From: CAYUZU01 sp964448675
GTDB taxonomy: Bacteria > Planctomycetota > Phycisphaerae > UBA1845 > Fen-1342
Direction: 5' to 3'
NCBI GenBank assembly: GCA_964448675.1
Contig: CAYUZU010000002.1
Span: forward strand, 186,001-250,000
DNA: 64,000 nucleotides
Part shown: one piece after another, positions 33,730 through 43,200 of the stretch
How the letters are laid out: the number at the start of each line of letters is the position of its first letter
How positions within the stretch are numbered: the first letter of the stretch is position 1
Translations under genes and position numbers: made by a program
The notes under the pieces: model-generated
Told to the model about the DNA's origin: nothing
Seen by the model: only the letters and a program-made list of their open reading frames with translations
Database searches by the model: none

Positions 33730-34782
33730 ATGGCTGAACCGCCGCAACTCGAGCCCACGCCGCTGGTTTCGGTACTGGTACCGATCCGCAACGAGGCCGA
33801 CTTCATCGAGCGCTGCATGCGCAGCCTGTTGGCATGCGCGTACCCACGTGATCAGCTGGAGATCATTGTGGTCGACGGCATGAGCGACGACGGCACGCGC
33901 GACGTCGTTCAGGGCGTTGCCGGCGAAGACCCGCGTGTGCGCCTGATCGACAACCCGGCGCGGGTCGTGCCGCACGGAATGAACCGCGGGATCCGCGCGG
34001 CCCGCGGGGCCGTCATTGTTCGCGTCGACGGGCATGCCGAGGTCGAGCCGGACTTCATCCAGGCGGTCGTCGATGCATTGCGGGCCCACCCCGAGTGCTG
34101 GTGCGTCGGCGGCCCCATCGAGACGACGAACCCGTCCTTTGTCGGGCGCACGATCGCGGGGGTGATGAGCACGCCGATCGGCGTGGGCGATTCGCGATTC
34201 CGGCTGGGGAACTACGAGGGCTACGTCGACACGGCCGCGTTTCCGGCCTACCCGCGTTGGGTCTTCGACCGCATCGGGATGTTCGACGAGGAGCTCATCC
34301 GCAACCAGGACGACGAATTCAACGCGCGGCTTATCCAGCGCGGTGGCAGGATCTGGCTGTCGCCGCGCATCCGCAGCCGGTACTACGCCCGCACCAGCCT
34401 GCGCAAGCTCTGGCGCCAGTACTATCAGTATGGCTTCTGGCGAATCCGGACAATCCAGAAACTGGGCCGCCCGGCGACGATTCGCCAGACCGTGCCCCTG
34501 CTGTTCGTCACGACCCTGCTGGTGCTCGTGATCGGGGCCTTGCTATGGTGGCCCTTTCGCTGGCTGCTGGCGGCGTATGTCGCCCTGTACGCGGCCGGGT
34601 TGCTGGTCGGGGCGCTGCAGGTGGCCCGGCGAGCGGGCCTTGGCAGCTTTCTGCTCGCGCCGCTGGTCGCCATGATCCTGCATTTCGGCTATGGGTTCGG
34701 CAGCCTGATCGGGGTTGTCTGGTTCGTCATTCTGCGGCGGCGCTCGCGCCTGCGTCCCGAGCAGCACGCGATGTCACGGTGA
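33730..34782 (+). CDS. Glycosyltransferase family 2, succinoglycan ExoA-like
   Basis: This is a 350-residue inverting GT-A glycosyltransferase with a membrane C-terminus. The donor-binding start VSVLVPIRNEADFIERCMRSL, IIVVDGMSDDGT and the metal motif VRVDGHAEVEPDF are clear, and an RNQDDEFNARL segment supplies the acceptor-site D-D-E. Three hydrophobic helices lie at about 255-345. The combination resembles ExoA-type enzymes that add sugars to lipid-linked exopolysaccharide repeat units (family knowledge). It starts a three-gene polysaccharide cluster with a methyltransferase and a DegT aminotransferase. Confidence 0.88.
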   Translation: MAEPPQLEPTPLVSVLVPIRNEADFIERCMRSLLACAYPRDQLEIIVVDGMSDDGTRDVVQGVAGEDPRVRLIDNPARVVPHGMNRGIRAARGAVIVRVDGHAEVEPDFIQAVVDALRAHPECWCVGGPIETTNPSFVGRTIAGVMSTPIGVGDSRFRLGNYEGYVDTAAFPAYPRWVFDRIGMFDEELIRNQDDEFNARLIQRGGRIWLSPRIRSRYYARTSLRKLWRQYYQYGFWRIRTIQKLGRPATIRQTVPLLFVTTLLVLVIGALLWWPFRWLLAAYVALYAAGLLVGALQVARRAGLGSFLLAPLVAMILHFGYGFGSLIGVVWFVILRRRSRLRPEQHAMSR

Positions 34783-34819
34783 CCGGTCGCGAGATGACGC
34801 GTCGCTGGGAGTGATCATC

Positions 34820-35560
34820 ATGGAGCCGCAACGCTCGAACGACGAGCTCGACCGGGCCACGGATGACATTCGCCGCGTCTACGGCGGGCGCCGCGGCCGC
34901 CCGAAAACCAGCCCGGGCCGCGCCATGTTCGCGTCGCGGCTGCGCCACTACGACGACCTTTTCGCGGCCTGCGGCCTGCGGCCGTTCGGGGCGCGCCGCA
35001 TCCTCGACCTGGGCTGTGCCAACGGCAAGTGGCTGGCGCTGTGCTGCGAGCGCTGGGGCGCGCGCGAGGACAACTGCTACGGCATCGACCTGCGCAGCGA
35101 CCTCATCGCCCAGTGGCGGCAGGAAAACCCGGACTCCAGGATTACACTCGAAAGCTGCCCGGCTCACGAGACCTCGTTCAAAGAGGCGTCTTTCGATGTC
35201 GTCCACCACTCGATGATGCTCAGCTCCATTCCGAATCAGCCGCTGCGGCAGCGCGTGGCGAGCGATATGTGGCGGCTGGTGCGGCCCGGCGGCTTCATTG
35301 TCTCGTACGATTTCTGGATCAACCCGATCAACCCCAATACCGTCGGCATTACCCGGCGCGAGCTGGCGCGGCTGTTCCCGGCCGGTCAACGCGTATTCGG
35401 ACGCACCATCACGCTCGCGCCGCCGATTTGCAAGGCCTTGAACCGGCTGGGTCCTGCCGTCGTACTGGGATTGGAGCGGATGAAGATCATGAATTCTCAC
35501 GACTTGGTTGCCGTGATGAAACGTCCTGACCACCCCGGCCCTGGAGGGGGTGCCTCTTGA
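34820..35560 (+). CDS. Class I SAM-dependent methyltransferase
   Basis: This 246-residue protein has the Rossmann methyltransferase motifs: motif I ARRILDLGCANGKWLALCC, the acidic strand end CYGIDLRSDLI, the post-motif FDVVHHSMMLSSIP and MWRLVRPGGFIVSYDF. It probably methylates a sugar or lipid-linked intermediate of the neighbouring pathway. GGGAG eight bases before ATG 34820 fixes the start; the open frame to 34715 overlaps the glycosyltransferase. Its stop overlaps the TTG start of the aminotransferase. Confidence 0.87.
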   Translation: MEPQRSNDELDRATDDIRRVYGGRRGRPKTSPGRAMFASRLRHYDDLFAACGLRPFGARRILDLGCANGKWLALCCERWGAREDNCYGIDLRSDLIAQWRQENPDSRITLESCPAHETSFKEASFDVVHHSMMLSSIPNQPLRQRVASDMWRLVRPGGFIVSYDFWINPINPNTVGITRRELARLFPAGQRVFGRTITLAPPICKALNRLGPAVVLGLERMKIMNSHDLVAVMKRPDHPGPGGGAS

Positions 35561-36792
35561 TCGACCGCACGATGACAGCGCTTGGCGGCATTCTCTGGCC
35601 GGGCGGTGCGGGACACGCCGCCCGCGCGCAGTTCGAGCACGCCGTGGCGCAGCACTTCGGCACGGGCCAGGCGTTCGCCTTCTGGAAGGGCCGCATCGCG
35701 CTCTATGCCCTGCTGCGGGCGATGGGCATCGGTGCGGGCGACGAAGTGATCGTCCCCGGGTACACCTGCGCCGTGGTGCCCGGCCCCGTGCTGTTCACGG
35801 GGGCCAGGCCGATCTACGTGGATATCGAGCCGGACTTTTATACCGTGCCCGTCGCCGGCATCGAGGCCCACATCACACCGCGGACCAAGGCCATCGTCGT
35901 CCAGCACACCTACGGCTACGCCGCCCCGGTCCGCGAGACGGTCGAGTTGGCCGCACGTCATGGCATTCCCGTGATCGAGGATTGCTGTCACACGTTCGGC
36001 GGCCGGGTCGACGGGCAGATGCTCGGCACGTTTGGCCAGGCGGCCTTCTTCAGCGGGCAGTGGAACAAGCCGTTCACGACCGGTATCGGCGGGCTGGCGC
36101 TCGTGCACGATGATGCGCTGGCGGCCAAAGTCGGCGAGCAGCAGGCGTCATACCCGATCCCCTCGGCCAAGAAGGCGTTCATGCTGGCCAGTCAACTCCT
36201 GGTCTACGAGACATTCGTCTATCCCTGGACCACGGCGCTGGTCACACGCGTATTCCGCTGGCTCACGGACCACGGGCTGGTGGTCGGCAGCTATGATCCG
36301 CGCGAGTTCGACACGACGCTGCCACCGGACTACACGTATCGGCCGGCGCCGGTGCAATCCCGCATCGGCGCGCTCGAGGTCAACCGGATCGATCACAATA
36401 TGAACCACCGCCGGCACATCACGGCGCGCTACAGCGCGGAGGTGCCGCTGCTGGGTTATCGGGTGCCGACGCCGCCGGGTTCGTGGGATACGCCGCTGGT
36501 GCGTTTTCCGCTCCGCGTGGCCAACAAGGATGAAGTGCTGGCAAAAGCGGCCCATTACGGCGTGGAGATCGGCTCGTGGTTTGAATGTCCGCTGCATCCG
36601 CACGAGATCGACCACGAGGCGTACAAGTACACCTACGGCTCGTGCCCGGTGTCCGAACGCGCTGCCGCCGAAGTGATCAACCTGCCGACGCACCGGCGGG
36701 TCAGCGAGCGCACCATCGAGCGGACGCTGCACTTCGTGCGCGAGGTCTGCCGCCCGACCGACAGCACCGCAGCCGGCTTCACGCAATCCTGA
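35557..36792 (+). CDS. DegT/DnrJ/EryC1/StrS-family aminotransferase
   Basis: This is a 411-residue PLP-dependent sugar aminotransferase-like protein. Recognisable parts are DEVIVPGYTCAVVPGPVLFTGARPIYVDI, TKAIVVQHTYGYAAPV, the cofactor-ring Asp in VIEDCCHTFGG and the likely Schiff-base lysine K171 in SGQWNKPFTTGIGG (the family has S-x-x-x-x-K). The start is TTG at 35557, preceded by GGAGGGGG and overlapping the methyltransferase stop (TTGA), so the two are coupled. It would make an amino sugar nucleotide for the polysaccharide. It could also be one of the non-catalytic or dehydratase relatives. Confidence 0.87.
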   Translation: MIDRTMTALGGILWPGGAGHAARAQFEHAVAQHFGTGQAFAFWKGRIALYALLRAMGIGAGDEVIVPGYTCAVVPGPVLFTGARPIYVDIEPDFYTVPVAGIEAHITPRTKAIVVQHTYGYAAPVRETVELAARHGIPVIEDCCHTFGGRVDGQMLGTFGQAAFFSGQWNKPFTTGIGGLALVHDDALAAKVGEQQASYPIPSAKKAFMLASQLLVYETFVYPWTTALVTRVFRWLTDHGLVVGSYDPREFDTTLPPDYTYRPAPVQSRIGALEVNRIDHNMNHRRHITARYSAEVPLLGYRVPTPPGSWDTPLVRFPLRVANKDEVLAKAAHYGVEIGSWFECPLHPHEIDHEAYKYTYGSCPVSERAAAEVINLPTHRRVSERTIERTLHFVREVCRPTDSTAAGFTQS

Positions 36793-36889
36793 GTGATCGC
36801 TACGGGGCAGCCGGCGTCGGTCGCCGCCCCGCAGCCGACCCGCACGGCGGCGAACCACGGTCCGGCCGCCGCGCAGGCCGTGCGCTGGC

Positions 36890-39800
36890 CTAGCGAATCG
36901 AATCGAAAACCAACTGCGCAGTTGTCCGGAAGGACTCCACGAGCGCGCCGTTCTCATAGACTTCCCAGACGTGTCCGCCGTCCTGGATGATGTGCCGGTA
37001 CGCGTACAGATCGCCACCGCGAATCGTGCACAACGTCATCGGCATCTGGGTCTGCCAGGCCCGCAGCAGCTGTCCGTCCTCGTAGACCTCCCAGTTGTGG
37101 AACGGGCCGGTAAGCCAGCGGCGGTGGAGGTACATGTGGCCATCCTCCACGGCGGTCAACGTCAGCCGCTCGCGCGTGTGGAACGAGCGCAACAACTGCT
37201 CATCCTCGAAAAGCTCCCAGTACTCCCATGGCCCACCGAACCAGTGACGATACAGGTACAGGTGTCGGTCGCTTATCGAATGGAGCATCAGTTGCTCGGT
37301 CGTCTGGAACGAGCGGATACGCTGGCCGTCCTCGTACAGCTCCCAGCACTGCCAGGCGCCGGCCTGCCAGTGCCGGTAAGTGTACAGGTGCCCGTTCTCG
37401 ATCGTCCCGAACATCGCATCCGTGCTGGTCGTGAACGCCTGCACGCACTGGTCATCCTCATACAGTTCCCAATACCGCGACCCGCCGGCCACCCAGTTGC
37501 GGTAGGCGTACATGTGCTGATCGCAGATGCCGAAGAACACCAGGTCGCAGGCAGTGTGGAACGAGCGCAGCAGGGTGTCGTTTTCGTACAGGCACCAGAG
37601 AAACGAATTCGCCTCATACGTACGCGTGTAGGCGTAGAGCTTTCCCGCAGCCGGGGCCACGGTCACCGCGGTGGCCGCGCGCCCGTAGAGACCCTCGTCG
37701 TCCTTCACGCGCAGCTGTACGTACCCGGTATAACTCGCGTCCCATGTGTGCTGCACGACCGGGTCGACACTGAACTCGTCAAAGAGCCCGTCGCCGTTCC
37801 AGTCCCATTCGTACGTCACGATCTGGCCATCCGGATCGTGCGACCCGCTGGCGTCGAACGTCATCGGCTCGCCTGCCTCGCCTTCCTGGTCGCCCGCGAG
37901 CGTGGCCACCGGTGGCAGCGTCGGTTCCAGCGTCACGTCAAGCGTCAATCTGGTGCCGGGCGCAAGCACCATGATCTCGCTGCGGTGCGGACGATAACCG
38001 CTCTTTGACACCGCGATCGCGAAATCACCGGCGACCAGGTTGTCGAACGCATAGCCCCCATTCGCGTCGGTCAGCGCCCCGGCGAGACCAACCAGCCGGA
38101 CGCTAGCGTCGGCGATCGGCTCGTTCGTGACGGCGTTTGTGACTGTGCCCTCAACAGCCGCACGCGCTGATGGCGCCTGGTCGAGACCGACGACGATGTC
38201 CGTCTGAGACACCGCAACGCTGACAACAGCATCGGACGTTTGACCGGTCTCAAACTCGCCCTGGTAGGTCTCGATACTGAGCACGGTGCCGCCCTGACCA
38301 CGTGTGACGGAAAGCGTGTAGGGCCCGTCGCCGTAGCCGGTCAGCGTGATCCGGTATTCCCCGCTGAGCGGATTGGGGATCAGGATCTCGGTCGGCTCGG
38401 CCGTCGGCCCGGTGTATGTCGCGCCGCGGATCTCGTTGAAGTCCTGCGGCAGACCGTCAATCACGAAGGTGCCGATCCGCCGCCCGGCAGGGTCCACCAC
38501 CCCGATGTACCCGGGTGACGCCAGCCCGAACCCGACCTCGAAGCCCGAGCCGATGGTCGCCGTTGTCTTGGCGAGCAGTTGCGCCACCGCCGCGGGCGGT
38601 GCGAAACCGACGTAAGCCCCTTCGAGAACCGGCCGGCCGGTCACCTGCTTGAGCTCGTCGTTGACGCGGTAATCCACGCGTCCCATCATGATGTCGGCCA
38701 TGTCCTCGCCGAAGGCTCGTTGTTGCGCGCGCCGGGCCGCGAAATCCTCGTCCAGCCAGGCCCGAATGTTGTCAATGATAAACGTCGAGTTTTCCTCGAG
38801 CAGCCGCGCACCGACGAACGCGCCATCGTAGAGCCGGGTCGAAAGCAACCAGCCGATACGATGCAGCAGTCCCTGCGTCGGCGGCTGTCCCGAGAGCAAT
38901 TGATCCACCTGCCCTTCCAGCGGCTCCTCCCACCACGCGCCCTCAAGCGTGCTCATCAGTACGATTGCCTGCTGCAATTCCTCGTGATCGAGCTTGTCCA
39001 CCACGAAGCCGATGATCAGTTCCACGACGGAGATCGCACCATCAACGAGGAAGAGTACAGCACCAGCCGGCGCGCCGGCGATGGTACCGGTTGCGCCCGC
39101 GGCAGCCGTTCGCAGTGCCATGTGAAACACGTCCGAAGCGATGGCTTGCTGCGCGGCCAGGACATCTTCCATCGCTTGTTGCCAGAGCATCGGCAGGCCA
39201 TCACCAAGGCCAACCTGAACATTCTCGATCGCCTCGAGCAACGCGGGGTCCACTTCCGACGCGGGCAGTTGCGCCAGCGTGGCGCTCAGTGCGGCGAGGA
39301 TGTCTTCGCCGTGGTGCGCCATGGCGGCCGACTGGAAGTGCAAATTCAGGAACGCTCCGGGAATCTCAGCCACGTCGGACGCGAGGTTCACCCACGAGAG
39401 AATAGGCCCCAGTTTACCCGCGAGCTTGAAGACGCCGGGCGCCGTTCGGGCGGGGCCGTGCAGCGCGCGGTACCAGCCATGGAAGTTGTTGGGTGCGAAG
39501 CCGGAGCTGATCGCCACCATCTCCGACTTGGTGAAATGGACGTTCTTCATGGCATCGGCGAATGCCTGCGCCCGAAGGGCATCGTCGACCGCGTAGACGT
39601 TGTCGAGAATATCCCCAAAGGTGTCAGCTACGGAGGCGCCCTGGAGACCGAACTCGAGCACCTCAACCGCCTTCAGGATCTCCGTCAGCAGCGAGTTCTC
39701 CAACTCTGCCACGCCGTCCTGCAGCACCATGTGCTGCAGGGCCTCTGTGTAGACCTGAACCCGCTGGTCGTGCGACCACAGCCCCGTAGGGTGAATATAG

Positions 39801-42271
39801 TCCTCGCCAAAAAACCACGAGAGCAGGAAGTGCAGTACATCCCAATCCACCAGCCGCGATGATCCCTGGATCCCCTCATAGTCGTCCGGGATGCGCAGCG
39901 GCCCGGGATAATCGCGCCCGAAGCTCGTGTCCGTACCCCCCTCGAGGCAAACCAGGTCGAAGAACCAGCACTTCGCCGGCGTCACGGGCACGGTCGTGAA
40001 CCCACCCAACCGCGACAGCACGGGCACCGGGTCACTTCCGCCGGCCGCCCAGCTCCGGAACAGCGCCGCATTGCGCGCCAGTGCGACTGTCTTGCGCAGT
40101 GTGTCCTCGTCGGTCACGTCCTGCCCGTCCTCGTCGCGCACGATGATCCGAATCGGCTCCAGGTCCGGATCGACCGGATGCGTCGGGAACACCGTCGTTT
40201 CTGGCGAGGTCGGCGCTTCGTTGGCCACGACGTACACGTCGTAGCACGTGGCATCGCTTGGGTTGTCCACGTCGGGGATCACTACAGACTGCCACAGGTA
40301 CTCCACCGCGCTGACCGTCAACACGTGCGGATGGTCGGCGCCGCCCGGCGGCCACAGGGTGGTTACGCCCAGATCGTCGACCGCCTCGATGTAGTATTCG
40401 ATCGCCGGTGCCTGCACCCCCTGTGCCGAGATGGTGATCGTCTCCAACACCTCGGTCGGGGCCGGCACGTTGAAACTCATGCCCTCCGTGATCCAGAGCA
40501 GGTCCCCCAGGGCCCGGTGTTTGACCCGCAACTCGGCCACGCCGTACGTATCGTCAAGCACCTGGATCGTCAGCGGCAATGCCTGCCCCTCCGGCCAGGT
40601 CGGCGGTGGCGTATGGACGACCACCGGGGCGATATTCGGCGTGACGGCGATCTGATACGGGTTGCTCTCCGGACTGCTGCCGGGCTCCGACGACGTCACC
40701 TGCCCGTCCGTCGCACGTACGAAGTAATCCACCCCCGGCGACGTCACGAGATTGCCCGGCACCTGCGCCGTGTAAAGGAAACCGCCCTGGAAGGCCATAT
40801 CGACCACAGTATATGTGTCGCCGCCGGTGGTCCGAACATGCAGCGTCGCCCCCTGCACAAACGGTGCGACCGCGTCCTTGATCGTCACCGCGATCGTCGG
40901 GGACGAACCCGCCACCAGTGCTTCGGTGTGCAGCGCGATCGTCTCCGGCGTGCGCTCGATGTCCGGTGCGCCGCCCGGAATGTACGTACACTCCACCGTA
41001 TCGCTTGACGCATCGCGCGTAACCGTGCAGACGACGGCGCGCTCGACACCATCGAGCGCCGGGTTGTCGGTGCGATATTGCACGATATAGGAGTTGGCGA
41101 CGTTCTCAACGATCGTCGGCAAGACGTCATCATACGGGCCCTGAACCGGAAACAGCAGACCGCCTGACACGCCGCGCACGCTGCTCGCGTTGCAGTAGTC
41201 CGACTGTGAACTGCCATGGCTGCAGCGCACGGCAGCGTGTACCGTGACGTTGTTGGCAAGGATGAGGTCGATGGTGGCCTGCTTGTTGCGGTCGTCGCTG
41301 TCCTCGTCCGTGATCAGAAGGAAGACCTTCTGCGCGCCCGGGCGGAAGTTGAACTGCTGTATGGCCAACCGAATCGCGGCGAAGCCCGGCTCGGTGCTTC
41401 CGCTGGCGCCCAGGCCGGCAACCCAGCCGGTAAACGTCTGCGCATTGTCCGTTAATCCACCGCCAATGATCCGCGGGTTGCCGCTGTTGGCCGACTGGCC
41501 GAATTGCACTAAGCCCAGGCGATAGTCGATGCCGCTCGCGGCCAACGCGTTGGCGAAGTTGATCGCGTTGTCCCGAACCGCGGCGATCTCACCCCCCATG
41601 CTCCCGCTCGTGTCAATCAGGAAGACCACGTCCGCCAGCCGCACGCCGCCACCTGACGCCGGCGGCGTCACATCGAACAGATTCGTCTGCAGCCGGCCAT
41701 CCTCCGTGACCGAGAAGTGCTCCGCCATCAGGTCGTCAACCGGCAGGCCGTCTTCCTCCACGCGGACGGTCAGGTAGATGTCCGGGAAGTTACCCGAATC
41801 ACACGTCACCAGGGACATGTCCAGCGCCCGCCCTACGCGCTGATGCAGCGCCGGCTCGCGCATCCGCCCCAGGCGGTGCGGCGCCCCAAGGTCCGGTTGG
41901 AAGAAGGTGGCCGGAACCAGCGCTTCTCGCGGCGTCACCTCGACCGCGCGCCCCACCAACGAACGGGCCTGCACCTCGACCTCGAAGAATCCTCCGCTCA
42001 TGACCTGCTCGATCAGGACGGCGCGCTCCGACGCCGGCACGGTGATCGAGCGTGCGAGTGCGCCCTGTTCGTCAAACAACCGTACTTCGTAATCGTCCGC
42101 GCGACCCGGGTGTGCGGGATACCACGTCACGTCGGCGGAATCCGTCGCGTCGTCGTACACAACGACCAGGTCCATGCTCTGCGCCGCGACGGGTGCCGTC
42201 CCGAGCGACACCGTGGCGAGCAACGCCAGCGCCGCGGCTGCGATCCGCCCCATTTCCATAAGCCAATGCAT
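36890..42271 (-). CDS. Giant secreted VWA protein with carboxypeptidase-regulatory, PKD and 42-residue repeat domains
   Basis: This 1793-residue protein has a signal peptide (residues about 1-32, ending APVAAQS) and an Fn3-like N-terminal domain. A von Willebrand A domain follows, with the MIDAS motif DTSGSMGG at residues 220-227. Beta-sandwich segments run to about 700, then a large region of unknown type (700-1300) rich in helices, with one hydrophobic stretch near 1090-1110. A CarboxypepD_reg-like domain starts near 1370 (VEGTVTNAVTNEPIADASVRLVG) and a PKD domain near 1460 (FDASGSHDPDG, YEWDWNGDG). The C-terminus is six tandem repeats of 41-42 residues (1544-1793). It is probably a surface adhesin or matrix protein. 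It is convergent with the aminotransferase gene. Confidence 0.85.
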   Translation of the reverse strand: MHWLMEMGRIAAAALALLATVSLGTAPVAAQSMDLVVVYDDATDSADVTWYPAHPGRADDYEVRLFDEQGALARSITVPASERAVLIEQVMSGGFFEVEVQARSLVGRAVEVTPREALVPATFFQPDLGAPHRLGRMREPALHQRVGRALDMSLVTCDSGNFPDIYLTVRVEEDGLPVDDLMAEHFSVTEDGRLQTNLFDVTPPASGGGVRLADVVFLIDTSGSMGGEIAAVRDNAINFANALAASGIDYRLGLVQFGQSANSGNPRIIGGGLTDNAQTFTGWVAGLGASGSTEPGFAAIRLAIQQFNFRPGAQKVFLLITDEDSDDRNKQATIDLILANNVTVHAAVRCSHGSSQSDYCNASSVRGVSGGLLFPVQGPYDDVLPTIVENVANSYIVQYRTDNPALDGVERAVVCTVTRDASSDTVECTYIPGGAPDIERTPETIALHTEALVAGSSPTIAVTIKDAVAPFVQGATLHVRTTGGDTYTVVDMAFQGGFLYTAQVPGNLVTSPGVDYFVRATDGQVTSSEPGSSPESNPYQIAVTPNIAPVVVHTPPPTWPEGQALPLTIQVLDDTYGVAELRVKHRALGDLLWITEGMSFNVPAPTEVLETITISAQGVQAPAIEYYIEAVDDLGVTTLWPPGGADHPHVLTVSAVEYLWQSVVIPDVDNPSDATCYDVYVVANEAPTSPETTVFPTHPVDPDLEPIRIIVRDEDGQDVTDEDTLRKTVALARNAALFRSWAAGGSDPVPVLSRLGGFTTVPVTPAKCWFFDLVCLEGGTDTSFGRDYPGPLRIPDDYEGIQGSSRLVDWDVLHFLLSWFFGEDYIHPTGLWSHDQRVQVYTEALQHMVLQDGVAELENSLLTEILKAVEVLEFGLQGASVADTFGDILDNVYAVDDALRAQAFADAMKNVHFTKSEMVAISSGFAPNNFHGWYRALHGPARTAPGVFKLAGKLGPILSWVNLASDVAEIPGAFLNLHFQSAAMAHHGEDILAALSATLAQLPASEVDPALLEAIENVQVGLGDGLPMLWQQAMEDVLAAQQAIASDVFHMALRTAAAGATGTIAGAPAGAVLFLVDGAISVVELIIGFVVDKLDHEELQQAIVLMSTLEGAWWEEPLEGQVDQLLSGQPPTQGLLHRIGWLLSTRLYDGAFVGARLLEENSTFIIDNIRAWLDEDFAARRAQQRAFGEDMADIMMGRVDYRVNDELKQVTGRPVLEGAYVGFAPPAAVAQLLAKTTATIGSGFEVGFGLASPGYIGVVDPAGRRIGTFVIDGLPQDFNEIRGATYTGPTAEPTEILIPNPLSGEYRITLTGYGDGPYTLSVTRGQGGTVLSIETYQGEFETGQTSDAVVSVAVSQTDIVVGLDQAPSARAAVEGTVTNAVTNEPIADASVRLVGLAGALTDANGGYAFDNLVAGDFAIAVSKSGYRPHRSEIMVLAPGTRLTLDVTLEPTLPPVATLAGDQEGEAGEPMTFDASGSHDPDGQIVTYEWDWNGDGLFDEFSVDPVVQHTWDASYTGYVQLRVKDDEGLYGRAATAVTVAPAAGKLYAYTRTYEANSFLWCLYENDTLLRSFHTACDLVFFGICDQHMYAYRNWVAGGSRYWELYEDDQCVQAFTTSTDAMFGTIENGHLYTYRHWQAGAWQCWELYEDGQRIRSFQTTEQLMLHSISDRHLYLYRHWFGGPWEYWELFEDEQLLRSFHTRERLTLTAVEDGHMYLHRRWLTGPFHNWEVYEDGQLLRAWQTQMPMTLCTIRGGDLYAYRHIIQDGGHVWEVYENGALVESFRTTAQLVFDSIR

Positions 42272-42529
42272 CAGTCAGCCCCTTTCAGTGAAATGCGTCT
42301 GCCGGCACCGCTGCCGGTGAATATGCGCGCACCGGCACCTGCGGCGCCCGCGCCACGTTGGTGAAGTGCTTTCGTCGCAGACAAGGCCCCCAATGGGCAT
42401 GCCCTCCCCCGCGCCCGACCGGCATCCTTGCGATGCAGCGCACGGGCGCGCCGTCAGTGAACTCGGCTCAGCCGCCCGGTTCTGGCCGCAAGCCTTCCCT
42501 CCCATGCGATCACGAGGCTCGATTGGAGT

Positions 42530-42576
42530 TGGAACGGCTACCTCGCAGGCAAACGCTGTTGCCCTGCGACCGTCCA
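42530..42576 (-). promoter_or_regulatory. Candidate structured leader hairpin of the VWA gene
   Basis: In the minus-strand transcript TGGACGG (42576-42570) pairs with CCGTTCCA (42537-42530, one bulge). An inner stem TCGCAGGGCAA/TTTGCCTGCGA encloses a short loop, and an unpaired GGTAG lies on the 3' side. This could be a regulatory RNA element; it does not match a class I can name. Confidence 0.3.
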
Positions 42577-42597
42577 TTCTTACCCTTGATCGGAAAG

Positions 42598-42603
42598 ATT
42601 ATA
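42598..42603 (-). promoter_or_regulatory. Perfect -10 box for the VWA gene
   Basis: TATAAT on the minus strand (42603-42598). TTGATC stands 15 bp upstream, a short spacer, so the -35 assignment is uncertain. Confidence 0.4.
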
Positions 42604-42721
42604 GGAAGCCGCAATCGCGATCAAGACCCCTTTGTCAGATGATGGGTACCGCCCGCTACACGTGCGGCCCAGCCAGCACGCAGCGCTTGGGCCGACCCAG
42701 GTGCATCTGCCCCCTACCCCC

Positions 42722-43189
42722 CTACCGCCGGCGGCGGAGCTCGCGGTCCATGTCGCGCTTCTGGTCGCGGCGTTTGATGTCCTCGCGCTTGTCGCTGTGC
42801 GTCTTGCCGCGGGCGAGCGCAATCTTGACCTTCGCCAGCCCGCGGTCGTTGAAGTATATTGATACCGGTACAATCGTTAAGCCGCGCTGGGTGACCTTCT
42901 TCTCCCACTTGCGCAGCTCCCGGCGATGCAACAGGAGCTTCCGCTCCCGCGTCGGAACATGCTGCGCGTAACCCGCCATAGGATAAGGAGATATGTGCGC
43001 CCCCACCAGGAAGAGCTCCCCGTTACGGACGTGAGCGTAGGCCTCCTCCAGCGACGCGCGGCCCGCCCGTAAACTCTTGACCTCGCTGCCGGTTAAAGCG
43101 ATCCCGGCCTCAACCGTCTCGAGGACTTCGAAGTTATAGCGGACCTTCTTGCTGTCGATCCGAGGGGATGTGGTTGGACCTTTGGCCAT
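42722..43189 (-). CDS. smpB: SsrA-binding protein SmpB
   Basis: This 155-residue protein binds tmRNA and delivers it to stalled ribosomes in trans-translation. The oligonucleotide-binding beta barrel is clear: VRYNFEVLETVEAGIALTGSEVKSLRAGRASLEEAYA, then NGELFLVGAHISPY and RKLLLHRRELRKW. The basic tail GLAKVKIALARGKTHSDKREDIKRRD ends in arginines. The start at ATG 43189 matches the family; an upstream open frame to 43468 overlaps the divergent sigma-factor gene. There is no Shine-Dalgarno and the predicted transcription start is only a few bases upstream. The tmRNA gene itself was not found in the window. Confidence 0.95.
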   Translation of the reverse strand: MAKGPTTSPRIDSKKVRYNFEVLETVEAGIALTGSEVKSLRAGRASLEEAYAHVRNGELFLVGAHISPYPMAGYAQHVPTRERKLLLHRRELRKWEKKVTQRGLTIVPVSIYFNDRGLAKVKIALARGKTHSDKREDIKRRDQKRDMDRELRRRR

Positions 43190-43200
43190 GGGCGAGCTAA

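Larger units (their letters stand above)
42272..42721 (-). other. Long 5' region of the VWA gene
   Basis: This 450-bp stretch between smpB and the VWA gene has no convincing gene. On the minus strand it holds a perfect TATAAT and a hairpin soon after it, leaving a leader of about 320 nt before the ATG at 42271. Confidence 0.5.

Noticed and set aside
42272..42721. tmRNA gene beside smpB
   Set aside because: No tRNA-Ala-like ends or tag-peptide reading frame could be found in the gap.
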